A stretch of 64,000 nt of DNA from Acetobacteraceae bacterium (GTDB lineage Bacteria; Pseudomonadota; Alphaproteobacteria; Acetobacterales; Acetobacteraceae), in assembly GCA_004843345.1 (NCBI GenBank), contig CP039460.1, positions 62,001 through 126,000 of the forward strand, read 5' to 3'. The position numbers were made by a program, and so were the translations under genes. The notes under the pieces were generated by a model. It had not been told where the DNA came from. It ran no database searches and was given only the letters and a program-made list of their open reading frames with translations. This document shows positions 17,776-27,206 of the stretch, piece by piece; positions within the stretch are counted from its first letter, which is position 1, and the number at the start of each line of letters is the position of its first letter.

Positions 17776-18642
17776 ATGAACTGGTTTCAAAGTATTTTTC
17801 TTGCGTTTCTCCAAGGCCTAACAGAGCCGTTTCCAATGAGCAGTCTGGGACATGCTGTTGTCGTCCCCCCTCTTTTTGGATGGGATATTAGTGTAAAGTC
17901 CGATGCCTTTTTACCCTTTATCACTTTCCTGCATCTAGGAACACTTTTCGCCTTTGGAGGCGTTTTTTGGGAAGATTGGAAAGCAATTCTAATCGGTACT
18001 CTTAATTTTAACAATAAGCAAATACAATCAAAAGCTTGGAAACTTCTTTCCTTACTTGCTCTGGCTACGCTTCCTGCCGTCCTTATTGGGGGGGCATTTG
18101 AACATTCTATAAGAGCAATTTTTTCTTCTCCCTTTCCTGTGGCTATTTTTCTTACACTCAATGGCATTCTTTTGCTTATTGCAGGAAATGCCTACAAAAA
18201 TGTTAAAGATACAGAAGAGAATTCTAAAACGATCCTAGATGAAGATCTCTCACTTTTAAGTTATAAAAACGCTTTCATAATCGGCACTTGGCAATGCCTT
18301 GCTTTGCTCCCTGGATTTTCTAGATCAGGGGCTGCTATGATCGGTGGGCTGACACGCAGGTTATCTTATTATACTGCAGCTCGGATTTCATTACTTCTTG
18401 CTGAACCCATTATTTTTGCAGCGTCTTGCAAAGAACTTTTTGAAATTAGACATATTCCCCACAAAACAGATCTTCTGCTACAGGTTTGTACAGGAGCTGT
18501 CGTAGCTGGTCTTACCGCCTACGCTGCAAGCATGCTTCTTCTAAAACTCTTCAAAAAAGACAACGATATTCTCCTAAAATTATTTGGTATCTATTGTCTC
18601 TTATTTGGAGCTGGAAGTGCCTTATGGTTTTATTGGCATTAA
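17776..18642 (+). CDS. uppP: Undecaprenyl-diphosphate phosphatase (BacA/UppP)
   Basis: UppP recycles the lipid carrier by removing one phosphate from undecaprenyl pyrophosphate after cell wall synthesis. The 288-residue protein has about eight membrane helices and both family motifs: QGLTEPFPMSSLGH at 13-26, holding the (E/Q)-x-x-x-E pair, and PGFSRSGAAMIGGL. The usual TEF-L-P is changed to TEPFP, a small oddity. Length is normal. It lies near the broken dedA and dacA, which act on the same lipid carrier cycle. The ATG at 17776 is clear. Confidence 0.93.
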   Translation: MNWFQSIFLAFLQGLTEPFPMSSLGHAVVVPPLFGWDISVKSDAFLPFITFLHLGTLFAFGGVFWEDWKAILIGTLNFNNKQIQSKAWKLLSLLALATLPAVLIGGAFEHSIRAIFSSPFPVAIFLTLNGILLLIAGNAYKNVKDTEENSKTILDEDLSLLSYKNAFIIGTWQCLALLPGFSRSGAAMIGGLTRRLSYYTAARISLLLAEPIIFAASCKELFEIRHIPHKTDLLLQVCTGAVVAGLTAYAASMLLLKLFKKDNDILLKLFGIYCLLFGAGSALWFYWH

Positions 18643-18669
18643 CACAAAGATACTTTCCAATTTTTAAGG

Positions 18670-18698
18670 TTGACAAAAATCTTTTAAAAAACTAAAAG
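18670..18698 (+). promoter_or_regulatory. Candidate promoter for tRNA-Met
   Basis: TTGACA at 18670-18675 and TAAAAG at 18693-18698 are separated by 17 bases and lie 26 bases before the first base of the tRNA. The -35 box is a perfect match and the -10 box matches at four of six positions. Confidence 0.5.
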
Positions 18699-18724
18699 TC
18701 TGGTATTCCATCCTTTGGAAAGTT

Positions 18725-18799
18725 GGCGGCGTAGCTCAGTGGTAGAGCAGGGGAATCATAATCCCTTGGTCGGCGGTTCAAATCCGTCCGCCGCTACCA
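18725..18799 (+). tRNA. tRNA-Met (CAT), elongator type
   Basis: This is a complete 75-base tRNA with an encoded CCA. The acceptor GGCGGCG pairs with CGCCGCT (one G-T at the end), the D arm is GCTC/GAGC, the anticodon stem GGGGA/TCCCT holds the loop ATCATAA, and the T arm is GGCGG/CCGTC. It is not the initiator, because it has a 1-72 base pair and lacks the three G-C pairs next to the anticodon loop. A CAT anticodon could also be tRNA-Ile2, but the stem sequence around the anticodon looks like elongator tRNA-Met. Confidence 0.95.
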
Positions 18800-18805
18800 A
18801 GTTTA

Positions 18806-18824
18806 TGAGGAATTCTATTCCTCA
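18806..18824. terminator. Hairpin between tRNA-Met and the convergent DUF4167 gene
   Basis: TGAGGAAT at 18806-18813 and ATTCCTCA at 18817-18824 form a perfect 8-bp hairpin with a 3-base loop, followed on the plus strand by CTCTCCTTTTC. It lies 7 bases past the tRNA and covers the stop codon and last codons of the DUF4167 gene. It could end transcripts from both sides; the T tract is weak. Confidence 0.55.
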
Positions 18825-19297
18825 CTCTCCTTTTCAGCTTCATGTTTATCTTCGCTTGGACGCCATTGTTGAGTGTCCTCTTGCTCATTCTCATCTGTAT
18901 CGGGATGAGAGGATGAGTTACTATGCTGAGAAGTTCGATCCCCCCGTTCTCTGCGTGGGCGTCTTTCGCCACCATTTGCCGAACGTTGTTCATGATTACG
19001 TTGACGTTGTTCCGCACGTTCTTGCTGGGCAGATTGCATATTCTGATTAATTTGCAGCAATGTCCTGCCATAATGCTCTGCATATTGATATAGAGCCTGC
19101 GCATGAACTCTATCTCCATTCGCTTTTGCATCACGGGCAAGTTGCTGATATTTTTCACTAAGTTGCTGAGCTGTCCCGCGCAAACGACCGTTTGGACCAT
19201 TACTGTCAAAAACATAATTACGATGTAAAGGAATCTGCCCATTTGAAGTGCGCATATTCCCACCACGAGAACGACGATGACGTGTTTGTGATTTCAT
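18815..19297 (-). CDS. DUF4167 domain protein
   Basis: The N-terminal half carries the DUF4167 motif: YVFDSNGPNGRLRGTAQQL, then EKYQQLARDAKANGDRVHA and YAEHYGRTL. The remaining 75 residues are highly charged: first basic (RRPRRERGDR), then acidic, with repeats of Glu, Asp and Gln. The family is typical of Alphaproteobacteria and its role is unknown; the basic start (SQTRHRRSRGG) suggests RNA or ribosome binding (inference). I take the ATG at 19297 (160 residues) rather than the TTG 12 bases upstream. It follows prmC and prfA, as in relatives. Confidence 0.88.
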   Translation of the reverse strand: MKSQTRHRRSRGGNMRTSNGQIPLHRNYVFDSNGPNGRLRGTAQQLSEKYQQLARDAKANGDRVHAQALYQYAEHYGRTLLQINQNMQSAQQERAEQRQRNHEQRSANGGERRPRRERGDRTSQHSNSSSHPDTDENEQEDTQQWRPSEDKHEAEKESEE

Positions 19298-19391
19298 AAG
19301 ATAACTCAATAATCCTATATAATTTATAAAAATTCAGACAACTTAAATCTTACTCTGCCTGAATACGCTACCTGCCCTGAAAAAAGCAGAA

Positions 19392-20252
19392 TTATTTTTT
19401 CTGACAGCAAAAAACAAGAGCTCTCTCTTTCCCTGTAAGATCGTCTTGCTGTCCTAAAAGTGAAAATCCCAAAGATTCTGCAATCGTACAAACTTCTCTT
19501 CCTTGGCCTTCACCAATCTCAAAAAAAATCTTCCCTTCTGGAAGCAACATTTTTCTAGCTCGTTCAAGAATAAGTTTATAACAATCTAACCCATCTTTAC
19601 CACCATCCAAAGCAGAAGAAGGCTCAAATAAAGCAACTTCAGGCATTAAACTCTTAATATCAGTCGTTTTTATATAAGGTGGGTTCGAAATAATAAAATT
19701 AAATTGTCTCTCTATTCCTCGCCCCCAATCGGAGACAACAAACTCAGACCTCTCCAAAAGATCTAAATTTTTGGCATTTTCTTGCGCCAAAAAAATAGCA
19801 TTTGGAACAATATCCGTTCCAATACCAAACATTTTTATGCGTTCAGATAAAATACTTAATAAAAGACATCCCGTTCCTGTTCCCAAATCAAGAATAGAAG
19901 CCGAAATATTTTTATCTGGAACCATTTTCAGAAATAATTCAATTAGAGCTTCACTATCTGCTCTGGGAATAAGCGTTGACTTATCAACTTTAAAGCTGTC
20001 ATTCCAAAATCCTTTTTCGCCCGAAATATAGGCCAAAGGCTCTCTTTTAATTCTTCTCGAAACGGCTTCTTTGATACGCTTTTGCTCCAGAACAGAAAGT
20101 TTTTTTTCTGTTCCTTTAATCCCACTCCACTCTGGCAATAAATCTCTAAAAAGCCACCAAGCCTCTCTTTTGGCTGAATCAATCCCCGCTAAAAGAAAAG
20201 ACTTCTCCGTTTCTTCCAATAAAGCATCCAAAGAATCTTTAAGACCGGCCAT
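19392..20252 (-). CDS. prmC: Peptide chain release factor N5-glutamine methyltransferase
   Basis: PrmC methylates the glutamine of the GGQ motif in release factors. The 286-residue protein has the S-adenosylmethionine site DLGTGTGCL from residue 122 and the amide-methylase motif NPPY at 190-193. An N-terminal helical domain, which holds the release factor, precedes it. The ATG at 20252 shares its A with the prfA TAA (TAATG), so translation should be coupled. An ATG 9 bases earlier is also possible. Its substrate is encoded immediately upstream. Confidence 0.96.
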   Translation of the reverse strand: MAGLKDSLDALLEETEKSFLLAGIDSAKREAWWLFRDLLPEWSGIKGTEKKLSVLEQKRIKEAVSRRIKREPLAYISGEKGFWNDSFKVDKSTLIPRADSEALIELFLKMVPDKNISASILDLGTGTGCLLLSILSERIKMFGIGTDIVPNAIFLAQENAKNLDLLERSEFVVSDWGRGIERQFNFIISNPPYIKTTDIKSLMPEVALFEPSSALDGGKDGLDCYKLILERARKMLLPEGKIFFEIGEGQGREVCTIAESLGFSLLGQQDDLTGKERALVFCCQKK

Positions 20253-21304
20253 TAATCCCAACTACCTAAAGCTTCTATCTGCGCTTGCTGAGCGAGGCCA
20301 TCAACAATTTCATCTAACTCACCAGCCATAACTTGAGACAATTTATATAGTGTTAAATTAATTCGATGATCGGTAACACGTCCCTGAGGAAAATTATACG
20401 TACGAATACGTTCAGATCGGTCGCCTGTTCCAAGTTGAGACTTCCTATCTGCAGCCCTAGCATCATGTAGCTCTTGACGTTGACGTTCATAAAGTCGTGC
20501 ACGCAAAATCTGCATGGCCCTTAATCTATTTCGGTGCTGACTTTTTTCTTCCTGAATAGCAACGACAATTCCAGTTGGCAAATGTGTAATTCGTACAGCA
20601 CTCTCTGTTTTATTAACATGCTGACCACCAGCTCCAGAGGCTCTAAAAACATCAATTCTAAGATCTTCATCTTTTATATTCACATCGACCTCTTCTGCTT
20701 TTGGCAGAACAGCAACCGTTATCGTTGAAGTGTGAATCCTGCCCTGACTCTCAGTTGAAGGTACACGCTGTACACGATGAACACCTGATTCATACTTTAA
20801 AAAAGAAAAAACAGATTTTCCTGTAATCTCGGCAACCCCTTCTCTAAAGCCTGAAAGTTCGGTTTGACTAATAGAAACAACATCGAACTTCCACCCTTTC
20901 TTTTCAGAGAAGCGCCTATAAAGTTCAAACATATCACCTGCAAAAAGAGCTGCTTCATCCCCTCCTGCAGCTGGACGTATCTCCAGAATAGCACTCCGCT
21001 CATCCATTTCATCTTTTGGAAGAAGCGCTAACTTCACTGCCTTTTCTAAATCTGGGAGTTTTAATTGCACCTCATCTAAATCATTTTGTGCTAGCTCTTT
21101 AAAATCATCATCCTCAAGCAGCTCTATAGCCTCCGCTTTTCGCTTGAGTAATTTTTGCCAAGCATTAATTGCGGCAACAGGCTCTTCTAAAATAGCATAT
21201 TCACAGGCAAGTTCAGCATATTCATCTCCTTGAGCAGATAAAAGAAGATGTTGAACTTCTGCAAAACGTGCTAGAATTTTTTCTAGCTTTTCATCCATTT
21301 TCAT
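20252..21304 (-). CDS. prfA: Peptide chain release factor 1
   Basis: RF1 ends translation at UAA and UAG. The 350-residue protein has the catalytic GGQ at 226-228 in GAGGQHVNK and the codon-recognition tripeptide P182-S-T184 in [10 protein letters not shown], which matches the RF1 P-x-T motif rather than the RF2 S-P-F. Length is normal and the start, ATG 21304, has AGGAAA upstream. It follows hisS by 11 bp. As RF1 is present, the amber codon inside comF should be read as a stop. Confidence 0.98.
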   Translation of the reverse strand: MKMDEKLEKILARFAEVQHLLLSAQGDEYAELACEYAILEEPVAAINAWQKLLKRKAEAIELLEDDDFKELAQNDLDEVQLKLPDLEKAVKLALLPKDEMDERSAILEIRPAAGGDEAALFAGDMFELYRRFSEKKGWKFDVVSISQTELSGFREGVAEITGKSVFSFLKYESGVHRVQRVPSTESQGRIHTSTITVAVLPKAEEVDVNIKDEDLRIDVFRASGAGGQHVNKTESAVRITHLPTGIVVAIQEEKSQHRNRLRAMQILRARLYERQRQELHDARAADRKSQLGTGDRSERIRTYNFPQGRVTDHRINLTLYKLSQVMAGELDEIVDGLAQQAQIEALGSWD

Positions 21305-21315
21305 CTTGGTTTCCT

Positions 21316-22581
21316 TTAACCTTTAGAAGATAACTCTAATAAGGTTGAAAGAAGATCAGTCTGAGAAATTAAAATTTCTTTCCTTGTCCTTAAATCCCGA
21401 ATCTTAAGTTTTTCTTGAGAAACTTCTTCTTCTCCTAGAAAAATCACAAAATGACATTCTTCACTTAAAACCTTTGAAAGACGCTTTTTAATACGCCCTT
21501 TTGCATCAATTTTTACAGACCAATCTGCCTCTCTTAAAATAGAAGCAATCTTCGCTGCCACCGAGATTTCATTCTCTGTGGTTGGCAAAACTGCGACATA
21601 GGCATCCGGCTTTATTTCCGATCGCCCTTTTAGAACTTCGACTAATCGATCAACCCCAGCTGCCCAGCCAATCGCAGGAATAGAAGGTCCACCAAGCTCT
21701 TCAATAAGCCCTTCATATCGTCCTCCACCTAACAATGTATTCTGAGCTCCCAAAGCATCTGTGACGAATTCAAATGCCGTATGAGAATAATAATCCAGTC
21801 CTCTAACAATAGAAGGATTAACCTTATATTCCACACCAAAATCATTCAAAGACTGACAAAGTTCGTTCCAAAAAGCTTTTGAATTCTCATTCAAATAATC
21901 ATGTGCCAAAGGAGCATCCGCCAACAAGGCTTTATCTTTTTCAGATTTGCTATCTAAAATTCTAAGAGGATTCACAAGCAATCTATTTTGACTTTCTTCT
22001 GAAAGCTCATTTTTAAATTTCGAAAAATATTTAACCAAAGCATCACGCCAATTTTGACGGCTTTCAATATCTCCAAGTGTATTTATTTCCAATGAAACAA
22101 TATCACTTAAACCAAGTGATCCTAAAAAATCTGAAGCCATTTTTATGACTTCAGCATCACGCCAAGCGGCCTCAACACCAATAAATTCAACGCCAAATTG
22201 ACGAAACTCACGAAAACGCCCTTTTTGTGGTCGCTCGTAACGAAACATTGAACCATGATAAAAGACACGTTGGGGCAGAGACTGCGTAAGACCTTGTTCT
22301 AAGAAAGATCGGCAAACAGGTGCAGTTCCCTCGGGGCGAAGCGTTAAAGTGTCCCCGCCTTTGTCCTGAAAAAGATACATTTCTTTAGAAACAATATCAG
22401 AACTATCCCCCAGCGTTCTTAAAAACAGCGAACTATCTTCAAAAATCGGTGTCTGCCACTCATCGAACCCATAACGTCTCAAAATTTTTCTGCCTTTTGC
22501 AACAACATCTTGATGCAAAAGCTGATCTATACCTGCTAGATCATGGGTCCCTCTTGGTGTTCTGATAAGTTTCTTACTCAT
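21316..22581 (-). CDS. hisS: Histidyl-tRNA synthetase
   Basis: HisS charges tRNA-His. The 421-residue class II synthetase begins with a PRGTHDL segment and has [11 protein letters not shown] as motif 2 area and the HisA signature [12 protein letters not shown], with LGGGRYEGL and the motif 3 [11 protein letters not shown]-terminal anticodon-binding domain follows. The length is usual. It is 25 bp downstream of ispG and 11 bp upstream of prfA, in a conserved run. Confidence 0.98.
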   Translation of the reverse strand: MSKKLIRTPRGTHDLAGIDQLLHQDVVAKGRKILRRYGFDEWQTPIFEDSSLFLRTLGDSSDIVSKEMYLFQDKGGDTLTLRPEGTAPVCRSFLEQGLTQSLPQRVFYHGSMFRYERPQKGRFREFRQFGVEFIGVEAAWRDAEVIKMASDFLGSLGLSDIVSLEINTLGDIESRQNWRDALVKYFSKFKNELSEESQNRLLVNPLRILDSKSEKDKALLADAPLAHDYLNENSKAFWNELCQSLNDFGVEYKVNPSIVRGLDYYSHTAFEFVTDALGAQNTLLGGGRYEGLIEELGGPSIPAIGWAAGVDRLVEVLKGRSEIKPDAYVAVLPTTENEISVAAKIASILREADWSVKIDAKGRIKKRLSKVLSEECHFVIFLGEEEVSQEKLKIRDLRTRKEILISQTDLLSTLLELSSKG

Positions 22582-22606
22582 AAGATATTTTAAGCCAACT
22601 CTGTAA

Positions 22607-23716
22607 TTAGGATTTTTTTGATGCTTGTTCTATAGCCAAAAGAGCAACATGTTTTTCGACGAGCTCCACAATTTCATCAATCATATTCTTACCCTCAAGG
22701 GTATTTGCCTGCTTCCCCGCTTGATACAACATATGTTTTCCAGACCCACCACCAGTGACTCCTAAATCTGTCATTAATGCCTCTCCTGGACCATTAACAA
22801 CACAGCCAATAATCGATAAGGTCATCGGAGTTGTAATATGCTCTAAGCGCTGCTCTAAGGTTTGAACCGTTTCGACAACATTAAATCCTTGTCGGGCGCA
22901 AGACGGACAAGAAATAATTTTAACACCTCTATGACGCAGTCCCATAGATTTTAAAATATCCCAGCCGACCCGCACCTCTTCTTGTGGCGGAGCAGAAAGG
23001 GAAACCCTTAAAGTATCTCCAATTCCTGACCATAATAAATGTCCAAGACCTATAGAGGATTTTACTGTACCAGCTCTGCGAGAACCTGCCTCTGTAATCC
23101 CGATATGCAATGGGTAATCACATTTATTTGCCAGATCTTTATAAGCAGTAACAGCCATGAAGATATCTGATGCTTTTACGCTAATTTTAAACTCACGAAA
23201 ATCTGCGTCTTCAAGAATTTTAGCATGTTCCAATGCACTGGCAACAAGCGCTTCTGCGTTTGGTTCACCATATTTTTCTAAAAGATGACGCTCAAGCGAT
23301 CCGGCATTGACGCCAATACGCATAGAACAACCATAATCTTTTGCTGCTTGAACAACCTCTTTAACTCTGGAAATGTTGCCTATATTTCCTGGATTCAATC
23401 GTAAACACGCAGCGCCAGCCTTAGCCGCTTCAATTGCACGCTTATAATGAAAATGAATATCAGCAACAATTGGAACATGAGCTTCTCTAACAATTTCTTT
23501 TAAAGCTGTGGTACTTTCAACATCAGGACAGGATACGCGGACAATATCCACGCCAGCTTTTTCCGCCTCATGAATCTGAGCCAAAGTAGCGACAACATCC
23601 GTTGTCAAGCTATTCGTCATTGTCTGAACAGAAATCGGCGCATCACCGCCGACCTCAACAGCTCCAACATTAATTTTTCTTGATTTACGTCTTGGCAACG
23701 TTCCATTTAAATGCAT
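22607..23716 (-). CDS. ispG: 4-hydroxy-3-methylbut-2-enyl diphosphate synthase
   Basis: IspG makes HMBPP in the non-mevalonate isoprenoid pathway, using a 4Fe-4S cluster. The 369-residue protein has the TIM-barrel start [12 protein letters not shown] and the cluster cysteines in SCPSCARQ and [10 protein letters not shown]. The cluster would be supplied by the SUF system at 55-61 kb, and the isoprenoid product feeds ubiquinone and undecaprenyl phosphate made or used by other genes here. The chosen ATG at 23716 has GGGG six bases upstream; a GTG two codons earlier is also open. Confidence 0.97.
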   Translation of the reverse strand: MHLNGTLPRRKSRKINVGAVEVGGDAPISVQTMTNSLTTDVVATLAQIHEAEKAGVDIVRVSCPDVESTTALKEIVREAHVPIVADIHFHYKRAIEAAKAGAACLRLNPGNIGNISRVKEVVQAAKDYGCSMRIGVNAGSLERHLLEKYGEPNAEALVASALEHAKILEDADFREFKISVKASDIFMAVTAYKDLANKCDYPLHIGITEAGSRRAGTVKSSIGLGHLLWSGIGDTLRVSLSAPPQEEVRVGWDILKSMGLRHRGVKIISCPSCARQGFNVVETVQTLEQRLEHITTPMTLSIIGCVVNGPGEALMTDLGVTGGGSGKHMLYQAGKQANTLEGKNMIDEIVELVEKHVALLAIEQASKKS

Positions 23717-23762
23717 AAACACCCCACTTAATCTTTAAATAAAAGGCAAAAAAATAATTAGA

Positions 23763-24668
23763 TTAATTTTCACTTGCTTTTGGTAATTTAAAATTTCTTA
23801 GAATCCTCCCTGTCTTACCTAGGGGACGATATTGGTCACTTTTCATTTTAATCCCGATTGAAGAAGCATCATTCACAGAAATAAAATATTTCCCACCGCC
23901 TTCTGGAGAAACCCATTTCTTTCCATTTTCCATGCTTCCTTCATAAATTACTCTACCATTCTGATCTATTATAGTGGAAACAGTGCCCGATTTTAAAGCA
24001 ACAAGGCTGATTTTCTTAATAGAGCTGGTATTGTCTTTTCTGGTTTGATCTGAATCTTTTTCCAATGAAACACTTTGACCACCTTCCACGGGAGCAGTAG
24101 ATGGATATTTCATAGAATAATTTAAAATAGGCTTGGGCTCCCTTCGCATTTTAGGAACCTGAAGAGGTGGAATTACCGACTCTAACTTCTCACCTTTTAC
24201 TTGCTCTGATAAAAAAGAAAGCTGCGCGGGGTGACTTATCCTATACCACCCGACATAAGCAATCACAGTAAGTGAACACCCTATCGAAAAGAAGATAAAA
24301 AAAGGTAGACGTCTTCTTGGAGTTATCGACAAAGACTTTAATTCTCGTGCATTTTTAGCCTTCTGTTGCTTCAAGAAAGTTGTACGTTCCGCACCACTCT
24401 GCTTTTCAAAAACAGTTTCTTCAAAACTCTTCTTTAAATCTAAATCTAAAAAGTCAGCGTACGCTTTCAAAAAACCTAAATAATAAACCCTTCCAGGAAA
24501 AAATTTTCTATTATTTACTTCTAAAGCTTCCAACTGATCTACTTTTAAGTGAAGTTTTTTAGCAACAAAAGCAAGCTCATAGCCCAAATTCTGACGGCGT
24601 TGAAAAAGAGCCTGACCTATACTCTCTATAGAGTGAGACTCTTCTCTCTGTGTCTCTGTATCTGCCAT
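23763..24668 (-). CDS. rodZ: RodZ-like cytoskeletal membrane protein (HTH_25, DUF4115)
   Basis: RodZ links the MreB cytoskeleton to the cell wall machinery and helps keep rod shape. The 301-residue protein has an N-terminal helix-turn-helix (about 14-80: IGQALFQRRQNLGYEL, LKVDQLEALE, LGFLKAYADFLDLD), one membrane helix at about 123-145, a low-complexity proline-rich spacer and a C-terminal beta domain of the DUF4115 type. The start is ATG with GGAG upstream. It precedes ispG by 46 bp, as in many Alphaproteobacteria. Confidence 0.85.
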   Translation of the reverse strand: MADTETQREESHSIESIGQALFQRRQNLGYELAFVAKKLHLKVDQLEALEVNNRKFFPGRVYYLGFLKAYADFLDLDLKKSFEETVFEKQSGAERTTFLKQQKAKNARELKSLSITPRRRLPFFIFFSIGCSLTVIAYVGWYRISHPAQLSFLSEQVKGEKLESVIPPLQVPKMRREPKPILNYSMKYPSTAPVEGGQSVSLEKDSDQTRKDNTSSIKKISLVALKSGTVSTIIDQNGRVIYEGSMENGKKWVSPEGGGKYFISVNDASSIGIKMKSDQYRPLGKTGRILRNFKLPKASEN

Positions 24669-24706
24669 GGATCTTTCTCCACAAAAATCTAAGATTTTTT
24701 AAAATC

Positions 24707-25756
24707 TTAGAAAACGCCCCCTTCTTTTAAATCATTTCCTTTTTTTTCAATAGCCGTAATTGCTTGCAGACGTAAATTCTCAATAATCTCACGAACTGGC
24801 AAAATTTCTTTAACAAGGCCTACTGATTGCCCAGCCATGAGAGAACCATTTTCAATATCTCCCTCGATCACAGCTTTTCTTAAAGAACCTGCCCAAAAAT
24901 GTTCAATTTCCAGCTGAGCTTCTTTCAAAGATGTTTTGCCATCTTGATAGGTCTCAATCACTGAAGCTTGATGTTTCATAAATTTTTTAGAAGCATCATT
25001 CTCAATTGCCCGAACGGGAATGACTGGAAAACGCTCATCCAATTGGGTTGTTACTACGGCATCCCTTGCATTTGCACGTATAAAGGACTGTTTAAAATTC
25101 TCATGTGCTATACTTTCTTTACTCGCAGCAAACAATGTACCCAATTGGATCCCCGCAGCACCCTGCTCTAAATAAGCAAGCATTGCCTCTCCACGCCCGA
25201 TACCGCCAGCAACAAAAACAGGGACGTCTTCCAAATGTGGTAAAATCTCCTGTGCCAGGACAGTCAAAGAAACAGGTCCTACATGTCCACCAGCTTCTGC
25301 ACCTTCGATAACAATCGCATCCGCTCCAGATCGAACAAGGCGCTTTGCTAATGCTAAAGTTGGCGCAAACACCATTACTTTAACGTGGTTATCATGAAGA
25401 CGCTTGATTACTTTTTCTCTCGGAAGGCCTCCGGCAAGAACAACATGTGAAACACCATTTTTAAGACACACATCTATTAACTCATCCAGTTTTGGGTGCA
25501 TCGTTATCAAATTCACACCAAAAGGAAATTTTGTAAGGGCTCTTGTTGCCTTAATTTCCTCCTCTAATCGTTCTGGTGCCATCGCACCGCATGCAAGCAC
25601 ACCAAACCCACCCGCATTAGAAATAGCAGACACGAGACTTCGCTCACTTACCCACGACATCGCACCTCCTAAAATGCTGTAACGTGTCCCAAGAAAGTCG
25701 CATCCTCTTTGACAAAGCGCCTTTAAATGTCCCTCTGCCTTTTTTGCACCTACCAT
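24707..25756 (-). CDS. Nitronate monooxygenase / FabK-like FMN oxidoreductase
   Basis: This FMN-dependent TIM-barrel protein resembles nitronate monooxygenases, which oxidise toxic alkyl nitronates, and the related FabK enoyl reductases. Marks are ILGGAMSWVSER, GGFGVLACGAM, IVIEGAEAGGHVG and VFVAGGIGRGE, followed by GAAGIQLGTLF. I put the start at ATG 25756 (349 residues), which has GAGGATAAA directly before it; a start at 25801 would add 15 residues without a ribosome binding site. Its neighbours, lysC and the RodZ-like gene, give no hint of substrate. Nitronate monooxygenase is the safer name. Confidence 0.8.
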   Translation of the reverse strand: MVGAKKAEGHLKALCQRGCDFLGTRYSILGGAMSWVSERSLVSAISNAGGFGVLACGAMAPERLEEEIKATRALTKFPFGVNLITMHPKLDELIDVCLKNGVSHVVLAGGLPREKVIKRLHDNHVKVMVFAPTLALAKRLVRSGADAIVIEGAEAGGHVGPVSLTVLAQEILPHLEDVPVFVAGGIGRGEAMLAYLEQGAAGIQLGTLFAASKESIAHENFKQSFIRANARDAVVTTQLDERFPVIPVRAIENDASKKFMKHQASVIETYQDGKTSLKEAQLEIEHFWAGSLRKAVIEGDIENGSLMAGQSVGLVKEILPVREIIENLRLQAITAIEKKGNDLKEGGVF

Positions 25757-25809
25757 TTTATCCTCATTTTCCCTTAATAAATATCGTAACGACCCCAACA
25801 AAAATTCAA

Positions 25810-27090
25810 TTAAGCCTTTTTATCCAGACCATAATTATGGTGTAAACACGATAATAGCTCAGAAGTTACGGCTTGTGGAGTGAAAGCGAAAATTTTCAAA
25901 TCTTCCCTAAGTAAAGTAAAAAAATCTATACGAGATTCAGATAAAGATTTCAGAAATAAATCTAGAAAGATTTGCTTTTTCAAAAGCCCTCGACCAATCA
26001 CAGTTACCTTTGAGAGGCCAGTCTCTATTTCAACCGAAGAATAGGCTAATACCTCTGAGAAACAACAAATAAATTTTGCGGTAACAAGTGCATCTCCTTT
26101 GGACATAAACAAAGACCAAGCAGAAGAATTATTGTTTGTTGATACGCCAACAGCAGACGCTTCAATCATAATCCCTTTTTTCCTAAGTTCATCCAAAACA
26201 ACTTTTTGTACTTCCTCAGAAGGATCACAATCTAAAAGAATAACAGCAGCCTTATCTAAATCTCTGGAAACTCCGATAACCCTTTCTAAATCAAGAGATC
26301 CTGAAATCACCTTTGTTCCTGCTCCCTCAAATAATGGAACAAAAGCTGATAAGACCCGGACTGGCACATTATGCGCCATCGCCATGCTAACACTTAACGG
26401 CTGAAGGACTTTCGCACCATTTTTAGAAAATTCTAACATTTCCTCAAAAGTAATTTCAGACAAGAGCTGAGCTTTTTCAATAACTCTAGGATCCCCTGAA
26501 TAAACGCCTTCTACGTCAGTATAAATATCACACTGATCTGCCTTCAAAGAGGCAGCAACTGAAACTGCGGTTGCATCGGAACCGCCTCGCCCTAATGTAG
26601 CAATCCGCCCATAAGTATCTATTCCTTGGAAACCAGAAATAACAGGAACTTCTCCCATTTCAACAGATTGCATCAATTTCTCAGATTCAACCATAAAAGA
26701 AACAGTACCATTTACCCTGTGAAGAACACGAATAGGAATTTGCCAGCCCTGAAAAGAACGTGCCTTCACGCCTTGATTTTGAAGTGCCACAGCCAATAAA
26801 CCGCTTGATATTTGTTCCCCTGAAGACAAAACCGTATCATACTCTTGTGCGTCAGGCGTTTTGGATAAACCTAAGCAGCGTCCTATCAGCTCATTCGTCA
26901 TCCCTGCCATCGCGGAAACGACAACGGCAACTTTATTCCCAGCCATGACCTCCCTTTTAATTAAATCGGCAGAAGCTCTCATCCTGTCTAAATTTCCAAC
27001 AGAGGTCCCTCCAAATTTCATAACAACCATCTTAGAATTTTTTTCAGAAGAAAAAGTTTCAACAGTTGTTTCAGAATGGCGCGCGAGCAT
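25810..27090 (-). CDS. lysC: Aspartate kinase
   Basis: LysC phosphorylates aspartate, the first step to lysine, threonine, methionine and diaminopimelate for peptidoglycan. The protein has the kinase start VVMKFGGTSVGN, VVSAMAGMTN, LGRGGSDATAV and YTDVEGVYSGDPR, then two ACT domains in the C-terminal 140 residues for feedback control. From ATG 27090 it has 426 residues with about 20 before the kinase motif. A start at 27030 would give the usual short N-terminus, and one at 27213 would run into ubiG. It diverges from ubiG. Confidence 0.94.
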   Translation of the reverse strand: MLARHSETTVETFSSEKNSKMVVMKFGGTSVGNLDRMRASADLIKREVMAGNKVAVVVSAMAGMTNELIGRCLGLSKTPDAQEYDTVLSSGEQISSGLLAVALQNQGVKARSFQGWQIPIRVLHRVNGTVSFMVESEKLMQSVEMGEVPVISGFQGIDTYGRIATLGRGGSDATAVSVAASLKADQCDIYTDVEGVYSGDPRVIEKAQLLSEITFEEMLEFSKNGAKVLQPLSVSMAMAHNVPVRVLSAFVPLFEGAGTKVISGSLDLERVIGVSRDLDKAAVILLDCDPSEEVQKVVLDELRKKGIMIEASAVGVSTNNNSSAWSLFMSKGDALVTAKFICCFSEVLAYSSVEIETGLSKVTVIGRGLLKKQIFLDLFLKSLSESRIDFFTLLREDLKIFAFTPQAVTSELLSCLHHNYGLDKKA

Positions 27091-27206
27091 GCTTTCACCC
27101 AAAAAGTCAAAAAAAATTAATGTAATTCGTAATATTCTCGTTTTACAACGTCTGCGTTTATTTCGTATTAAATAAAATGTTTTTAAATCATTTTTTAGAA
27201 AAAAGC

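Noticed and set aside
18725-18799. Initiator tRNA-Met
   Set aside because: The first base pairs with position 72 and the three G-C pairs above the anticodon loop are not present, so it is the elongator type.
18778-19266. A 162-residue minus-strand reading over the DUF4167 gene
   Set aside because: It is a shadow in another frame; the DUF4167 motifs lie in the chosen frame, and this one would also run into the tRNA-Met gene.
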